Positions 55,066 through 64,000 of a stretch of DNA of 64,000 bases are shown piece after piece (position 1 is the first letter of the stretch; the number at the start of each line of letters is the position of its first letter). The DNA lies in contig NZ_CP091819.1 of NCBI RefSeq assembly GCF_019740355.2, positions 3,162,001 through 3,226,000 on the forward strand, written 5' to 3'. The DNA comes from Paracrocinitomix mangrovi. Lineage in GTDB: Bacteria; Bacteroidota; Bacteroidia; Flavobacteriales_D; Crocinitomicaceae. The notes under the pieces are model-generated. The model made no database searches and had not been told where the DNA came from. It was given only the letters and a program-made list of their open reading frames with translations. A program made the translations under genes and the position numbers.

Positions 55066-55478
55066 TTCTTTTTCCTGTAATGTTTTCTTAAACCCTTGAT
55101 GTGTTTACTCATTAACACTGTGGCCCCACCAATAAACAAATAAGGATAAACATGAATAGCACTACCGGTGTCTAAATTAGGATCCTTATCATAAACACGA
55201 ATTAGGTAAATAATCGAAAAGGCAATAATGCTGATATTCATTCCTAGAAACAACCAGGTGAATATGATGTGATCAAAAAAGTGAAAAAGTGGTTTCTTTT
55301 CAGAAGTTAGTTTATGGAATTCTCTGTCAGATATTTTCTGACAAATCACTTTAATATCTTCCTCTGAAAATTGAGCAGTATCTTTTAATTCAGTTCGAAT
55401 TTGGCTCAGATCCATTTCTCCCGAAGTTTTTTTATCGGAGTAATAATTGATTGCCTGATCTTCGCTTTCAAAATGCAT
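55062..55478 (-). CDS. Uncharacterised two-TM protein
   Basis: A 138-residue protein with a soluble N-terminal half of about 65 residues (FSEEDIKVICQKISDREFHKL) and two hydrophobic segments, about 70-92 and 107-122, ending in a Lys/His-rich tail (KHIKGLRKHYRKKN). No family is recognised. Its ATG overlaps the stop codon of the upstream DUF4837 gene by one base, so it is probably translated with it. The stop overlaps the convergent GH3 gene by 4 nt. Confidence 0.65.
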   Translation of the reverse strand: MHFESEDQAINYYSDKKTSGEMDLSQIRTELKDTAQFSEEDIKVICQKISDREFHKLTSEKKPLFHFFDHIIFTWLFLGMNISIIAFSIIYLIRVYDKDPNLDTGSAIHVYPYLFIGGATVLMSKHIKGLRKHYRKKN

Positions 55479-56533
55479 TAGTCAATATCAATGGTGTTTA
55501 ACATTGCCTCTAACTCACGAATGTGCTCTCTTTTGTCAAATTTCGGTGCGTAAACATATCCGCAAACCGTCACAATTTGGTTTGTTTTTGGATGGTGAAT
55601 ACTGTATTGCACAAAAGGTCCTCCACCTGCTGCAGCAGGATTTCCGGCATGTTTCCATAGACCTTTGATTTTAACACAATCATTGCCATTAAAGGTTGTT
55701 ACTTCACCGGTAGGTGCATAAGCAGGATCATATTCTGTTGCCATGTATGAACCTTCAAGTTTTCCAGGCACATTGTGTTTTAAAACTGTATCTCTGTTTG
55801 ACATTATGTTGGAAGGATCCATTGCTGAATCAGAGTAAGGTTCAGACCAAAATACAATACCTTCTTGAATCCAAAATACCCCACCTTTTGCTCCGGTTGA
55901 TTGGTTTCCGATTATGCTGTGAGACCTGTCATATTTTACCCACATAAAGTCTTCGGTTTCTACTTTTAATGCACTTTTTGATGGAAGAGCAATATCAATT
56001 CCAAACAATTCTTTTGATCTCAATGCTATACCGTTATTTTTATGAGCACGGTAATATTTTTCAAGAGATAGAGTAGTAAACTCATTCAAACGATCCATTA
56101 CATCCGTAAATTGAGTTTCAACGTATCTTTTTAAACGGTTAGGATCAGAATCTTTTATAATGATGAACAATTGATCTTTTGCAAAGTAATTTTCTTTTTC
56201 AATAACCGCAGTTTCACCATAAGTTGAATCATAATCAACATGAACTTTTAATAATAGCCTGCCCAATTTATTACCATGTGTTAAGTTTTTTGGGTCAGAA
56301 TGATGATAGTCAAACATAGGTTCAGGTCTTAAATACGGACCTTTTGCGTTTTGAGATAAGAAAGATTGAATAGTATCTCCTAATGGTCCATTCCAAAGTT
56401 GATTTTCCATTATTACTACTATCTCACCTCTATTACCAGCAGAGTCAGGAAGAAAGTCCTCTTTTTGAGAGCTTGAACTGAAACATGCAGTTAATAAGAA
56501 TGCGGGAATAAATGCGATCAATAAATGCTTCAT
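55478..56533 (-). CDS. DUF4837 family lipoprotein
   Basis: A 351-residue lipoprotein. The lipobox LLTAC is followed by a Ser-rich linker and by GNRGEIVVIMENQLWNGPLGDTIQSFL, the characteristic opening of DUF4837. Further conserved stretches are FAKDQLFIIIKD and EGIVFWSEPYSD. The family is restricted to Bacteroidota and has no established function; outer-membrane lipoprotein location is expected. It is the first gene of a two-gene unit with 55062 (TAATG overlap). Confidence 0.85.
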   Translation of the reverse strand: MKHLLIAFIPAFLLTACFSSSSQKEDFLPDSAGNRGEIVVIMENQLWNGPLGDTIQSFLSQNAKGPYLRPEPMFDYHHSDPKNLTHGNKLGRLLLKVHVDYDSTYGETAVIEKENYFAKDQLFIIIKDSDPNRLKRYVETQFTDVMDRLNEFTTLSLEKYYRAHKNNGIALRSKELFGIDIALPSKSALKVETEDFMWVKYDRSHSIIGNQSTGAKGGVFWIQEGIVFWSEPYSDSAMDPSNIMSNRDTVLKHNVPGKLEGSYMATEYDPAYAPTGEVTTFNGNDCVKIKGLWKHAGNPAAAGGGPFVQYSIHHPKTNQIVTVCGYVYAPKFDKREHIRELEAMLNTIDID

Positions 56534-56620
56534 TTTAATTCGTGTTAGGTTTATGCAGGTGTAAATACACCATTTGTTTTGTGCTCAGCAAATATTGATA
56601 AAAAGATGCAAATTGGGCTA

Positions 56621-58153
56621 TCAGATTTTTTCAATTCTGATCTTGTCGCCGGGTTGCATTCTTTTAGGATCAAGATCTCTGTTCAACTCCTGAATTCGTC
56701 CAAATGGTATGCCAAGTTTCTGGCTAACGGTCCAAAGACTCTCACCATTTTGTAAAGTGTAGTATTTATATTTTCCGTCGTATGAATAATTTACTTTACT
56801 GCTACTACTTGAACTGCTAGAACTACTACTTGAAGTTGTTTTTACACTCGAAACTTCAGTTTTAGGAACGTATTTTTTCTCTTGAATCATGATGGTCAAT
56901 CTTTGACCCGGATAAACTTTGGTATATTTTAATCCGTTCCAGTTTTTGATATCAGATACCATCACATCATATTTTTCTGCCACCATTGCCATTGATTCGC
57001 CAGCTTCAACATAGTGGTATTTCTTTTTTTCTAACGTAACAAAAGACATTTGTAAACTGTCCAAATTCTTTTCGTAGGCATAAATTTCCGCTTCTTTTTC
57101 AAGAAATACAGGAATAAGTTCAACTGGTAAAGTAATACATTGTGGATGTTCAGTTTTAGGAATAATATTGGTTTTATAGGTAGGATTTAAATATTCAAAA
57201 TCTTCATCTGATAATCCAATCAAAGAATCTAAATAATGAATCCTAACTACATCCTTTAGACAAACTGTGTCAACTTCATGATCGTAAATTTTTGGTTCAA
57301 CCGGAACAATGTTATGTTCAGGATAATAATTCATCATGTACACCATTGCGATAAAGTTGGGAACATACATCTGAGTTTCTTTTGGTAAAAATGGTCTTAA
57401 GCTCCAATAGTTCATTTGGCCACCAGATCTTCTTATTGCCTTGTTAACATTTCCGGGACCGGCATTATATGCGGCTAAAGCAATACTCCAATCTCCATAC
57501 ATGCCGTATAGGTATTTTAAATATCTGCAAGCAGCATCAGTAGCTTTTTCAGGATCATTTCTTTCATCCACGTATGAGTCGGTTTCTAAACCATACATTC
57601 TACCTGTACGGTACATAAATTGCCATAAACCAGATGCACCAACTCGAGATTTGGCAGTTGGTCTTAATCCACTTTCAATAACTGAGAGATATTTTAGTTC
57701 GATAGGTATTTGGTATTTATCCAAATACTCTTCATACATAGGGAAGAAAAGTTTTGATCTCCCAATACACAAGGCGGTAAATTTTCTTCTGTTTCTAACA
57801 AAATATTTGATTACCGTAATCATGTCATCATTGGCTTGAATATCAATGATGGTAGATTCATTTAATTTATTTAATCTGGCAACATATACAGAGTCGGGAT
57901 AAGTAGGGCGATCTGATTCTTCATAACCCATAGAATCAATTACTTCATAGGCGCGTTCTTTGCCCCAAACTTCCTTATAGTGTTCAAAAAGCGAAAATTC
58001 AACAATCTCCAGAAACCTTTCATATTCAAAGGTGTCTACATCTCCCATAAATGGAATTGAATCATCAGCAATTAATAATTCAGTCTCTTCTTCCTGTGCC
58101 CTTCCTATAAGGCATACAAACAGTATTCCCGTTAATCCTAGTAAATATCTCAC
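56621..58153 (-). CDS. Membrane-bound lytic transglycosylase with two LysM domains (MltD-like)
   Basis: A 510-residue exported peptidoglycan lyase. Signal peptide at about 1-18. The SLT domain (about 125-265) has the catalytic glutamate in SVIESGLRP (near 155), ASGLWQFMYRTGRMYGL and ALAAYNAGPGNV. Two LysM domains (about 365-408 and 465-508) bind peptidoglycan, separated by a poly-serine linker of about 15 residues. It is 6 nt behind gatA and follows tatA-gatA on one strand, so it is probably cotranscribed. It cleaves glycan strands during wall growth or turnover. Confidence 0.92.
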   Translation of the reverse strand: MRYLLGLTGILFVCLIGRAQEEETELLIADDSIPFMGDVDTFEYERFLEIVEFSLFEHYKEVWGKERAYEVIDSMGYEESDRPTYPDSVYVARLNKLNESTIIDIQANDDMITVIKYFVRNRRKFTALCIGRSKLFFPMYEEYLDKYQIPIELKYLSVIESGLRPTAKSRVGASGLWQFMYRTGRMYGLETDSYVDERNDPEKATDAACRYLKYLYGMYGDWSIALAAYNAGPGNVNKAIRRSGGQMNYWSLRPFLPKETQMYVPNFIAMVYMMNYYPEHNIVPVEPKIYDHEVDTVCLKDVVRIHYLDSLIGLSDEDFEYLNPTYKTNIIPKTEHPQCITLPVELIPVFLEKEAEIYAYEKNLDSLQMSFVTLEKKKYHYVEAGESMAMVAEKYDVMVSDIKNWNGLKYTKVYPGQRLTIMIQEKKYVPKTEVSSVKTTSSSSSSSSSSSSKVNYSYDGKYKYYTLQNGESLWTVSQKLGIPFGRIQELNRDLDPKRMQPGDKIRIEKI

Positions 58154-58159
58154 AACTAA

Positions 58160-59578
58160 TTAATTGTAATTCTTCATTAAATAATCAGAAAACGAAAGAA
58201 GATCAGCTTCTTCATGGTGTTTTCCGATTAACTGTACTCCAAAAGGCATTCCATTTGTATGATTACCCATTGGAAGTGAAATAGCAGGGTTACCCGCTAA
58301 ATTAGCTTGTACGGTAAAAATGTCCTGAAGATACATTGTAATTGGATCATCAATGTTTTTACCAATTTCAAAGGCAGTTGAGGGAGTAGTTGGAAGTAGG
58401 ATAAAATCATAATTATCCAAAATTGCCTTTGTTTTATTTTGAATGACTCTTCTCACTCTTTGACCTTTTGTGTAATAAGCGTCATAGTAACCGTGAGAGA
58501 GAACAAATGTTCCTAGCATAATACGTCTTTGAACTTCTTCACCAAAGCCCTCCGAACGAGATTTTTTGTAGGTATTTTCAACACCTTCTACATTAGGTGA
58601 TTGGTATCCATAATGAACACCGTCATATCTTGCCAAATTAGAAGAAGCTTCAGCAGTAGTTAACACATAGTAAGTAGGAACCATTGCATCCAGATAAGGG
58701 AAGTCAACAGCTTCAACTACGTGCCCATTTGCTTTTAATGCTTCAATAATTTCTAAAGATCTTGCTTTGATTTCAGGGTCTAAACCTTCACTTTCAATAC
58801 AGTCTTTAATATAGGCAACTTTGATTTTTTTATCGCTTGGAAAATCAACTTTGAAATTTCTTTCTTCAGCTTGATAAACCGTACTGTCATATTCGTCTTT
58901 ACCTGCAATTACTTCAGTAACCAAAGCCGCATCTTCTACATTGTTTGCAAAAGGTCCAATTTGATCAAATGAAGAAGCATAAGCCAAAAGTCCGAATCTT
59001 GAAACACAACCATAAGTAGGTTTATATCCCACTGTTCCGGTAAATGAAGCAGGTTGTCTAATAGATCCACCCGTATCACTTCCTAATGTAGTTGTGCACA
59101 AATTAGCAGCAACTGCAACAGCTGATCCTCCAGAAGATCCACCTGGAACCATTTTCTCATTAAGAGGATTCAATACGTTACCAAATGCCGAATTCTCATT
59201 AGAGCTTCCCATTGCAAATTCATCACAATTGGTGCGTCCAATAATTACGGCATCTTCATCAATTAAACGTTGAATTGAAGTTGCGTTGTAAAGCGATTCG
59301 AAATTTTCAAGAATTTTAGAAGCAGCAGATACTTTATGATCTTTATAAGCCATGTTATCTTTTATTCCGATAACCATTCCGGCTAATTTCCCTGCTTTTC
59401 CTGATTTTAATTTTTCATCAACCAATGCAGCTTGTGCAAGCGCACTTTCTTCAAAAACTTCTAGAAATGCATTGAGATGTGATTGCTGCTTGATGTTGTT
59501 CAGATAATAAGTTGTGATTTCAACAACCGTTTTACCTTCTGCAATTGCCTTTTTTATTTCAGCAAATGTATTGTACAT
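58160..59578 (-). CDS. gatA: Glutamyl-/aspartyl-tRNA amidotransferase subunit A
   Basis: GatA supplies ammonia by hydrolysing glutamine so that misacylated Glu-tRNA-Gln or Asp-tRNA-Asn can be corrected. The amidase signature is intact: lysine in GIKDNMAYK (near 73), and the two serines in VPGGSSGGSAVAVA and LGSDTGGSIRQP. The length of 472 residues is normal. gatB and gatC are not in the window; GatA genes stand alone like this in many Bacteroidota. It starts 16 nt after tatA. Confidence 0.93.
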   Translation of the reverse strand: MYNTFAEIKKAIAEGKTVVEITTYYLNNIKQQSHLNAFLEVFEESALAQAALVDEKLKSGKAGKLAGMVIGIKDNMAYKDHKVSAASKILENFESLYNATSIQRLIDEDAVIIGRTNCDEFAMGSSNENSAFGNVLNPLNEKMVPGGSSGGSAVAVAANLCTTTLGSDTGGSIRQPASFTGTVGYKPTYGCVSRFGLLAYASSFDQIGPFANNVEDAALVTEVIAGKDEYDSTVYQAEERNFKVDFPSDKKIKVAYIKDCIESEGLDPEIKARSLEIIEALKANGHVVEAVDFPYLDAMVPTYYVLTTAEASSNLARYDGVHYGYQSPNVEGVENTYKKSRSEGFGEEVQRRIMLGTFVLSHGYYDAYYTKGQRVRRVIQNKTKAILDNYDFILLPTTPSTAFEIGKNIDDPITMYLQDIFTVQANLAGNPAISLPMGNHTNGMPFGVQLIGKHHEEADLLSFSDYLMKNYN

Positions 59579-59594
59579 AGCAGCTATTTAGAGA

Positions 59595-59813
59595 TTAAGC
59601 TTCTGACTTTGAATCTTCAGAATTATCCCCTTTTGCAGGTGTATTATCTGAATCAGCCGTTCCGTTCATCTCATCTTTGAATCCTTTGATTCCTTTTCCC
59701 ATCCCTCTCATTAGTTCAGGAATTTTTCTTCCTCCAAACAACAGCAAGATTGCCACAATAATTAAGATAATTTGTGGTCCACCGATCCATCCTGCAAGAA
59801 CTACGTTTTCCAT
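59595..59813 (-). CDS. tatA: Twin-arginine translocase subunit TatA
   Basis: TatA forms the pore that exports folded proteins. The 72-residue protein has one N-terminal TM (PQIILIIVAILLLFGG) followed by the hinge RKIPELMRGMGKGIKGFKDEM and an acidic, disordered tail. I take the ATG at 59813 (MENVVLAGWIGGP), because the 18 upstream codons have no counterpart in the family and cover the promoter. tatC is not adjacent. It heads the tatA-gatA-mltD run. Confidence 0.92.
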   Translation of the reverse strand: MENVVLAGWIGGPQIILIIVAILLLFGGRKIPELMRGMGKGIKGFKDEMNGTADSDNTPAKGDNSEDSKSEA

Positions 59814-59843
59814 GTTTTTACGTATAAATTGTAAATGTGAACG

Positions 59844-59851
59844 CAAAGTTA
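59844..59851 (-). promoter_or_regulatory. -7 box of the tatA-gatA-mltD run
   Basis: The minus strand reads TAACTTTG followed by C, a perfect -7 element 30 nt upstream of the tatA ATG. It overlaps the codons of the longer possible TatA reading frame, supporting the shorter start. Confidence 0.6.
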
Positions 59852-59914
59852 CTAAAAATAAGAACAAAGAAGTATCTCAGCAGTTTATATTTGTTTGTTA
59901 AAAGCAGAGATAAA

Positions 59915-60358
59915 CTATTTCAAGTCTTTGGGATAAGTTTTTTGTAAGTGTGACTTGATAGCATCTAACTTGTCAATAGGCGAATAGAAACCACCGCCAT
60001 CTGCATTGAAGTAAATGCCAAAAACACCTTCATCTTGCATTTCATTTAACCACTCTAAAAGCTCTTGGTTGTTGGGAACTACCATGATAGGTGAGGTGTT
60101 ATCTTCCATAAACAGTCCGTTCCTTTTTACGAAAAATGTGGCTCTGTCCATATCTGTAAATGCATGAACCCACTGTTTGCCTGTAGAAATTTCTTTGGCT
60201 TCAGCTATGTAAGGATGAATATTGTCTCTACTGCCTCTTGGAATAAAATACCATTCCTTCATCTTGAATATTTCTATCCATAACTTATCTTTTTCTATAA
60301 GTCCGGCCTGAGGTGAATAGGCATTTTTACATAATTGATCGAAGTCTATCTTTTCCAT
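59915..60358 (-). CDS. Uncharacterised cytoplasmic protein
   Basis: A 147-residue soluble protein starting at the ATG at 60358 (MEKIDFDQLCKNAYSP). It has no signal peptide or membrane segment. The region AFTDMDRATFFVKRNGL and the alternation of short strands and helices recall SseB-like proteins, but the match is weak. YFNADGGGFYSPIDKL near the end is another recognisable block. No function is proposed. It lies between the divergent ALDH gene and the tatA unit, with its own promoter region. Confidence 0.7.
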   Translation of the reverse strand: MEKIDFDQLCKNAYSPQAGLIEKDKLWIEIFKMKEWYFIPRGSRDNIHPYIAEAKEISTGKQWVHAFTDMDRATFFVKRNGLFMEDNTSPIMVVPNNQELLEWLNEMQDEGVFGIYFNADGGGFYSPIDKLDAIKSHLQKTYPKDLK

Positions 60359-60531
60359 GCAGCTTTGCAATATCAAAATTGAAGATAGTAAAATACAAAG
60401 ATATCAAGTGTTAAAAATTGTTGAATCAATTACTCACTTTACCATTCATTGAACAAGTTAATTCAAGCGGAATACTTATTTTTAAAGCGTAAAAAATCTA
60501 ACCCAACAAATTCATCAGATACAAATCGTAA

Positions 60532-61977
60532 ATGAAAGCAATACAAAATTATATCAATGGGGAATTAGTAGCGGCTAGTTCAGGAGGAACAATTGACAAT
60601 TATGATCCATCAAGAGGGGTTGTTTATTCAACAATTCCTGACTCTGCGCATGAGGACATTGCAAAGGCAGTAGAAGCAGCCGAAGCAGCTTTTGAGGGTT
60701 GGTCAAACACACCAAAAGAGGCCAGAGGAGCCATCATGATTAAAATTGCGGATATAATTGAATCAAGGTTAGACGCTTTTGCTTTGGCAGAATCAACTGA
60801 TAATGGTAAGCCAGTAAAATTGGCTGCTGAGGTTGATATTCCAAGAGCGGTTAGCAACCTGAAGTTTTTTGCTACAGCCATTCAACATTTTGCAGCCGAA
60901 TCTCATTATATGGAGGGTATTGGATTCAACTATACATTAAGAAAGCCTATAGGAGTCGTTGGGTGTATATCACCATGGAATTTGCCTTTATACTTATTTA
61001 CATGGAAAATAGCTCCGGCTTTGGCTGCAGGAAATTGCGTAGTGGCAAAACCATCTGAAATTACGCCAATGACAGCTTATTTGTTATCAGAGGTTTGTAA
61101 AGAGGCAGGATTACCAAAAGGTGTATTAAACATTGTTCATGGTTTAGGACCAAAAGTGGGAGATGCCATTACAAGACATCCAAAAATCAAAGCAATCTCA
61201 TTTACAGGTGGAACTGCTACAGGACAAACAATTGCATCTATTGCAGCACCTATGTTTAAAAAATTATCTCTTGAATTAGGAGGTAAAAACCCCAACATAA
61301 TTTTTGCTGATTGTGACTTTGATAAAGCTCTGAGCACTACTATGCGATCAAGTTTTGCTAATCAGGGACAAATTTGTCTTTGCGGTTCAAGAATATTTAT
61401 TGAAAGACCGATTTACGAAAAGTTTAAAGAAGCTTTTGTAGCTAAAACAGCCGCGTCAAAAGTATCTTTCCCTCAAGATCCTGAAGCCAAATTAGGAGCA
61501 GTTGTTTCTAAGTCACACATGGAAAAAATCTTGTCATACATTGAGTTGGCAAAAGAAGAAGGAGGAACTGTTTTAACAGGAGGTGAGAGAGTAATGATGG
61601 ACGGTGAATATAAAGATGGTTACTACATCAGGCCAACAATAATTGAAGGATTAACTTTTGATTGTAGAACTAATCAAGAAGAGATTTTTGGCCCGGTTGT
61701 GACTATCACACCATTTGATTCTGAAGAAGAAGTTTTAATGATGGCCAATTCAACTCAATATGGATTAGCTGCTACTGTTTGGACTGAAAATTTGAACAAA
61801 GCACACCGCATGGCAGATAAATTAGATTCAGGAATTGTTTGGATCAATTCATGGTTGGTACGTGATTTGAGAACGCCTTTTGGTGGAATGAAAAATTCAG
61901 GTGTTGGAAGAGAAGGAGGCTTTGAAGCCTTGAGATTCTTTACTGAACCTAAAAATGTCTTTGTCAAGAGCAATTAA
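60532..61977 (+). CDS. 2-aminomuconate/2-hydroxymuconate semialdehyde dehydrogenase (ALDH superfamily)
   Basis: An NAD-dependent aldehyde dehydrogenase of 481 residues. The catalytic glutamate is in LELGGKNPNI (near 247) and the nucleophilic cysteine in NQGQICLCGSRIF (near 280). The C-terminal block WLVRDLRTPFGGMKNSGVGREGG, with the arginine pair, is typical of the muconic-semialdehyde group (human ALDH8A1, bacterial aminomuconate and hydroxymuconate semialdehyde dehydrogenases). With the 3-hydroxyanthranilate dioxygenase at 5711 the aminomuconate route is the best guess; the linking decarboxylase is not in the window. A tail-specific protease gene follows after 19 nt. Confidence 0.9.
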   Translation: MKAIQNYINGELVAASSGGTIDNYDPSRGVVYSTIPDSAHEDIAKAVEAAEAAFEGWSNTPKEARGAIMIKIADIIESRLDAFALAESTDNGKPVKLAAEVDIPRAVSNLKFFATAIQHFAAESHYMEGIGFNYTLRKPIGVVGCISPWNLPLYLFTWKIAPALAAGNCVVAKPSEITPMTAYLLSEVCKEAGLPKGVLNIVHGLGPKVGDAITRHPKIKAISFTGGTATGQTIASIAAPMFKKLSLELGGKNPNIIFADCDFDKALSTTMRSSFANQGQICLCGSRIFIERPIYEKFKEAFVAKTAASKVSFPQDPEAKLGAVVSKSHMEKILSYIELAKEEGGTVLTGGERVMMDGEYKDGYYIRPTIIEGLTFDCRTNQEEIFGPVVTITPFDSEEEVLMMANSTQYGLAATVWTENLNKAHRMADKLDSGIVWINSWLVRDLRTPFGGMKNSGVGREGGFEALRFFTEPKNVFVKSN

Positions 61978-61996
61978 CTAAAAACGGTAGTTTGAC

Positions 61997-64000
61997 ATGA
62001 TAAACAAAATAGTAGTATACTTCTTGTTTTTGCTGACTTTTTCAGCATTTGGTCAAACTTCAAAAGTAGGTGAAACTGCTAATGCAATTGATAGATTAAT
62101 TTCAAAGTATCACTATGAAGCTAAACCTTTGGATGATGCCTTATCTAAGTGGCTTTTTTGGGAATTTATTGAATCAATAGATCCAACTGGTTTTTACTAT
62201 TTGAAAGAAGACATTGATCAATTAAAGCGATTTGAGCTTGAAATAGATGATCAAATTCAAAATAAAACATCACAGTTTTTTGATGAAGCGGTAGAAATCT
62301 ATCACAACAGACTGTTGGAAGTAGAGAAAATTATCAATGGACAGTTTGAAAAAGGATTTGATTTTAATAAAAAGGAGGTCATTGATGTTAGCATTGACAC
62401 CACTGTTTATTTAAGTGATTTATCGCAACTAAAAGATAGATGGCGCAAATGGCTTAAATCTTCCGTTTTAGAAGAGTTGTTTGATGGTTATTATCTGAGT
62501 AATCCAACTACTACAACGCTTGATTCTTTAAAAATGTATTTGCCCGAAGCGGCAGAAGAAGTAAAGAAGCATGAGCTATTTGAAATTTCATCAATCACTA
62601 AACATCCGGCAGGTTATAAAGAGTATTTAGCTACTTTTTACCTGGATGATTTGGCAGGATATTATGATCCGCATACTTCCTATTTTTCAGATATAGAAAA
62701 AGAACAGTTTGAGGCTGAGTTATCCAAAGACAATTATGCATTTGGTTTTTCATTGAAAGAAGATGGTTCTGGAAAAATATTGATTGCAGGATTAACCCCG
62801 GGAGGAGCTGCATGGATGTCAAATGCCATTAATAAAGACGATCAGATTTTATCTGTAAGGTTTGGAAAGGAAAAGTTGATAGATGCTACGGTCTTGACCT
62901 TAAATGAATTGATGTTGCTGTTCAATGCTTCTAATGCAGAAACAATTGAATTAAAATTGAAAAAGGCCAGTGGCTTAATTGAAACTGTGACCTTGACTAA
63001 AACTCAGATTTATGATGATAATGATGTGATCAAAAGCGTGATTTTAAATGGCGACAAAAAGATTGGATACATCACTTTACCCGACTTTTATACTGATTGG
63101 GATGCTGAAAATCAAGGCTTAGGTTGTGCAAATGATGTGGCAAAGAATATCGTAAAACTCAAGAAAGAAAGTATTGATGGATTAATATTGGACTTGCGAA
63201 ACAATGGAGGTGGATCACTTAAAGAGGCGGTTGACTTGGCCGGAATCTTTATCAATTATGGGCCAATTGCTGTAGAGCGCAACAAGTATGGAGAAGAAAC
63301 GACCTTAAAAGACATGAATAAAGGTGCTATTTATCTGGGACCTTTAGTGATTTTGGTAAATGGTTTGTCGGCATCAGCATCAGAGATATTTTCTGCTACA
63401 ATGCAAGATTATAATCGCGCAATTATTGTGGGATCTCAAACTTACGGTAAATCTACCGGACAGGTAATTATGCCTTTAGATCCAACTTTTAGCATGCTTT
63501 TGGATGATCCATCATCAGTTAATACTGAATTTGGATTTTTAAAAATTACGCGTTCTAAATTCTATCGAATAACGAATGAAACACATCAAAAAGAAGGAGT
63601 GGTACCGGATGTAGTAATGAGAGATTATTATGAATTGTATGAGTATAGAGAGGCGATAAATGAAATGGCATTAGAAAAGGATAAGATCGAGAAAAAGATG
63701 TACTATACTCCATTAGCTGAATTTCCTTTATCACAATTGCAATCAAACAGTAAGTTTAGGTTAGATCAAAATGTGTTTTACCAGGAGTTATGTGATGTAA
63801 TTGATTCCATTCAAAATTTTACATCCTACAAAGAAATTACACCTCTTGACCTGGCCTCTTATCAGCAAAATGAAAAGGCCATTACATTGCTTTATGATCA
63901 GTTGTTTTCTGAAGAATTTACTCCTTCAAATGATTTTCAAGTTCAAAATAATCAATTTGATGCGGAGATAATGAAGATAAATGAATACAGATCCGAACTG
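61997..64000 (+). CDS. Tail-specific (Prc-like) S41 protease, 3' end cut by window edge
   Basis: A periplasmic serine protease, open from an ATG at 61997 to the last base (668 residues visible). Signal peptide MINKIVVYFLFLLTFSAFGQ. An N-terminal helical domain covers about 25-230 (DPTGFYYLKEDIDQLKRF, DPHTSYFSD), a PDZ-like domain about 235-320 (GFSLKEDGSGKILIAGL), and the S41 core about 345-550 with DLRNNGGGSLKEAV, catalytic serine in LSASASEIF (near 460) and lysine in TYGKSTGQ (near 485). This layout is the Prc type, longer than CtpA. It is the second S41 protease in the window. It follows the ALDH gene by 19 nt. Confidence 0.9.
   Translation, partial: MINKIVVYFLFLLTFSAFGQTSKVGETANAIDRLISKYHYEAKPLDDALSKWLFWEFIESIDPTGFYYLKEDIDQLKRFELEIDDQIQNKTSQFFDEAVEIYHNRLLEVEKIINGQFEKGFDFNKKEVIDVSIDTTVYLSDLSQLKDRWRKWLKSSVLEELFDGYYLSNPTTTTLDSLKMYLPEAAEEVKKHELFEISSITKHPAGYKEYLATFYLDDLAGYYDPHTSYFSDIEKEQFEAELSKDNYAFGFSLKEDGSGKILIAGLTPGGAAWMSNAINKDDQILSVRFGKEKLIDATVLTLNELMLLFNASNAETIELKLKKASGLIETVTLTKTQIYDDNDVIKSVILNGDKKIGYITLPDFYTDWDAENQGLGCANDVAKNIVKLKKESIDGLILDLRNNGGGSLKEAVDLAGIFINYGPIAVERNKYGEETTLKDMNKGAIYLGPLVILVNGLSASASEIFSATMQDYNRAIIVGSQTYGKSTGQVIMPLDPTFSMLLDDPSSVNTEFGFLKITRSKFYRITNETHQKEGVVPDVVMRDYYELYEYREAINEMALEKDKIEKKMYYTPLAEFPLSQLQSNSKFRLDQNVFYQELCDVIDSIQNFTSYKEITPLDLASYQQNEKAITLLYDQLFSEEFTPSNDFQVQNNQFDAEIMKINEYRSEL

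Noticed and set aside
56797-56850. Short tandem trinucleotide-like repeat (poly-serine linker of the transglycosylase)
   Set aside because: Considered as a phase-variation tract, but it is in-frame serine codons of mixed type with no homopolymer; a flexible linker explains it.
57441-57839. 132-residue plus-strand ORF inside the lytic transglycosylase gene
   Set aside because: It is antisense to the catalytic SLT domain, with no start context or promoter.

Overview
The window is AT-rich chromosomal DNA from a member of the Bacteroidota, most likely a flavobacterium-like marine or freshwater heterotroph (a Crocinitomicaceae-type lineage would fit, but that is inference). The evidence is two type IX secretion (T9SS) type A tails, two gliding-motility/type B tails, a PorP/SprF protein, DUF4837, DUF3098 and DUF2279 proteins, a SusC-like TonB receptor, lipoproteins with acidic linkers after the lipidated cysteine, almost no Shine-Dalgarno sequences, and many promoters with the Bacteroidota -7 box TAnnTTTG. 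No rRNA, tRNA, CRISPR array, IS element or prophage was seen. The genes are densely packed and mostly housekeeping; no gap exceeds 300 bases.

Layout. 1-1728: a regulator cut by the left edge (TolB-like domain, TPRs, AraC-type HTH). 2-10 kb: a large Fn3 T9SS protein, 3-hydroxyanthranilate dioxygenase and a 1286-residue SBBP/PKD gliding-type protein. 10.3-14.5 kb: envelope and RNA genes on the minus strand (MORN lipoprotein, polyprenyl synthase, then ftsX-DUF3098-uppP-truB). 14.5-21.5 kb: YceI lipoprotein, tyrosine catabolism (HPPD, homogentisate dioxygenase), threonine dehydrogenase, a MORN protein and cysS. 21.5-31.2 kb: membrane pyrophosphatase, a PKD adhesin-like protein with its PorP/SprF partner, dusB, DUF2279 and pdhB. 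31.3-41 kb: ppiD, thioesterase, lipoprotein, GT9-dtd-rsgA, then GT2, dCMP deaminase, a CtpA-type protease and an aquaporin.

41-50 kb is the most interesting part. A Na/Pi cotransporter with an extracytoplasmic N-terminal domain, two paralogous OmpR/PhoB-type response regulators with no kinase beside them, a parallel-beta-like lipoprotein and a TonB receptor lie together. Three of the intergenic regions carry direct repeats of a TTAACA-like hexamer at 10-11 bp spacing, the pattern of a PhoB/PhoP operator. I read this as a phosphate-starvation locus.

50-64 kb: a secreted M14 carboxypeptidase, a 37-residue membrane protein with its own terminator that is easy to overlook, a bacterial GH3 adenylating-enzyme homologue, DUF4837, the tatA-gatA-lytic transglycosylase cluster, a 2-aminomuconate-semialdehyde-type dehydrogenase (a second kynurenine-pathway gene, 54 kb from the first) and a tail-specific protease cut by the right edge.

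Several start codons (ATG, GTG) sit only 4-5 nt after a -7 box, which suggests leaderless or nearly leaderless mRNAs.
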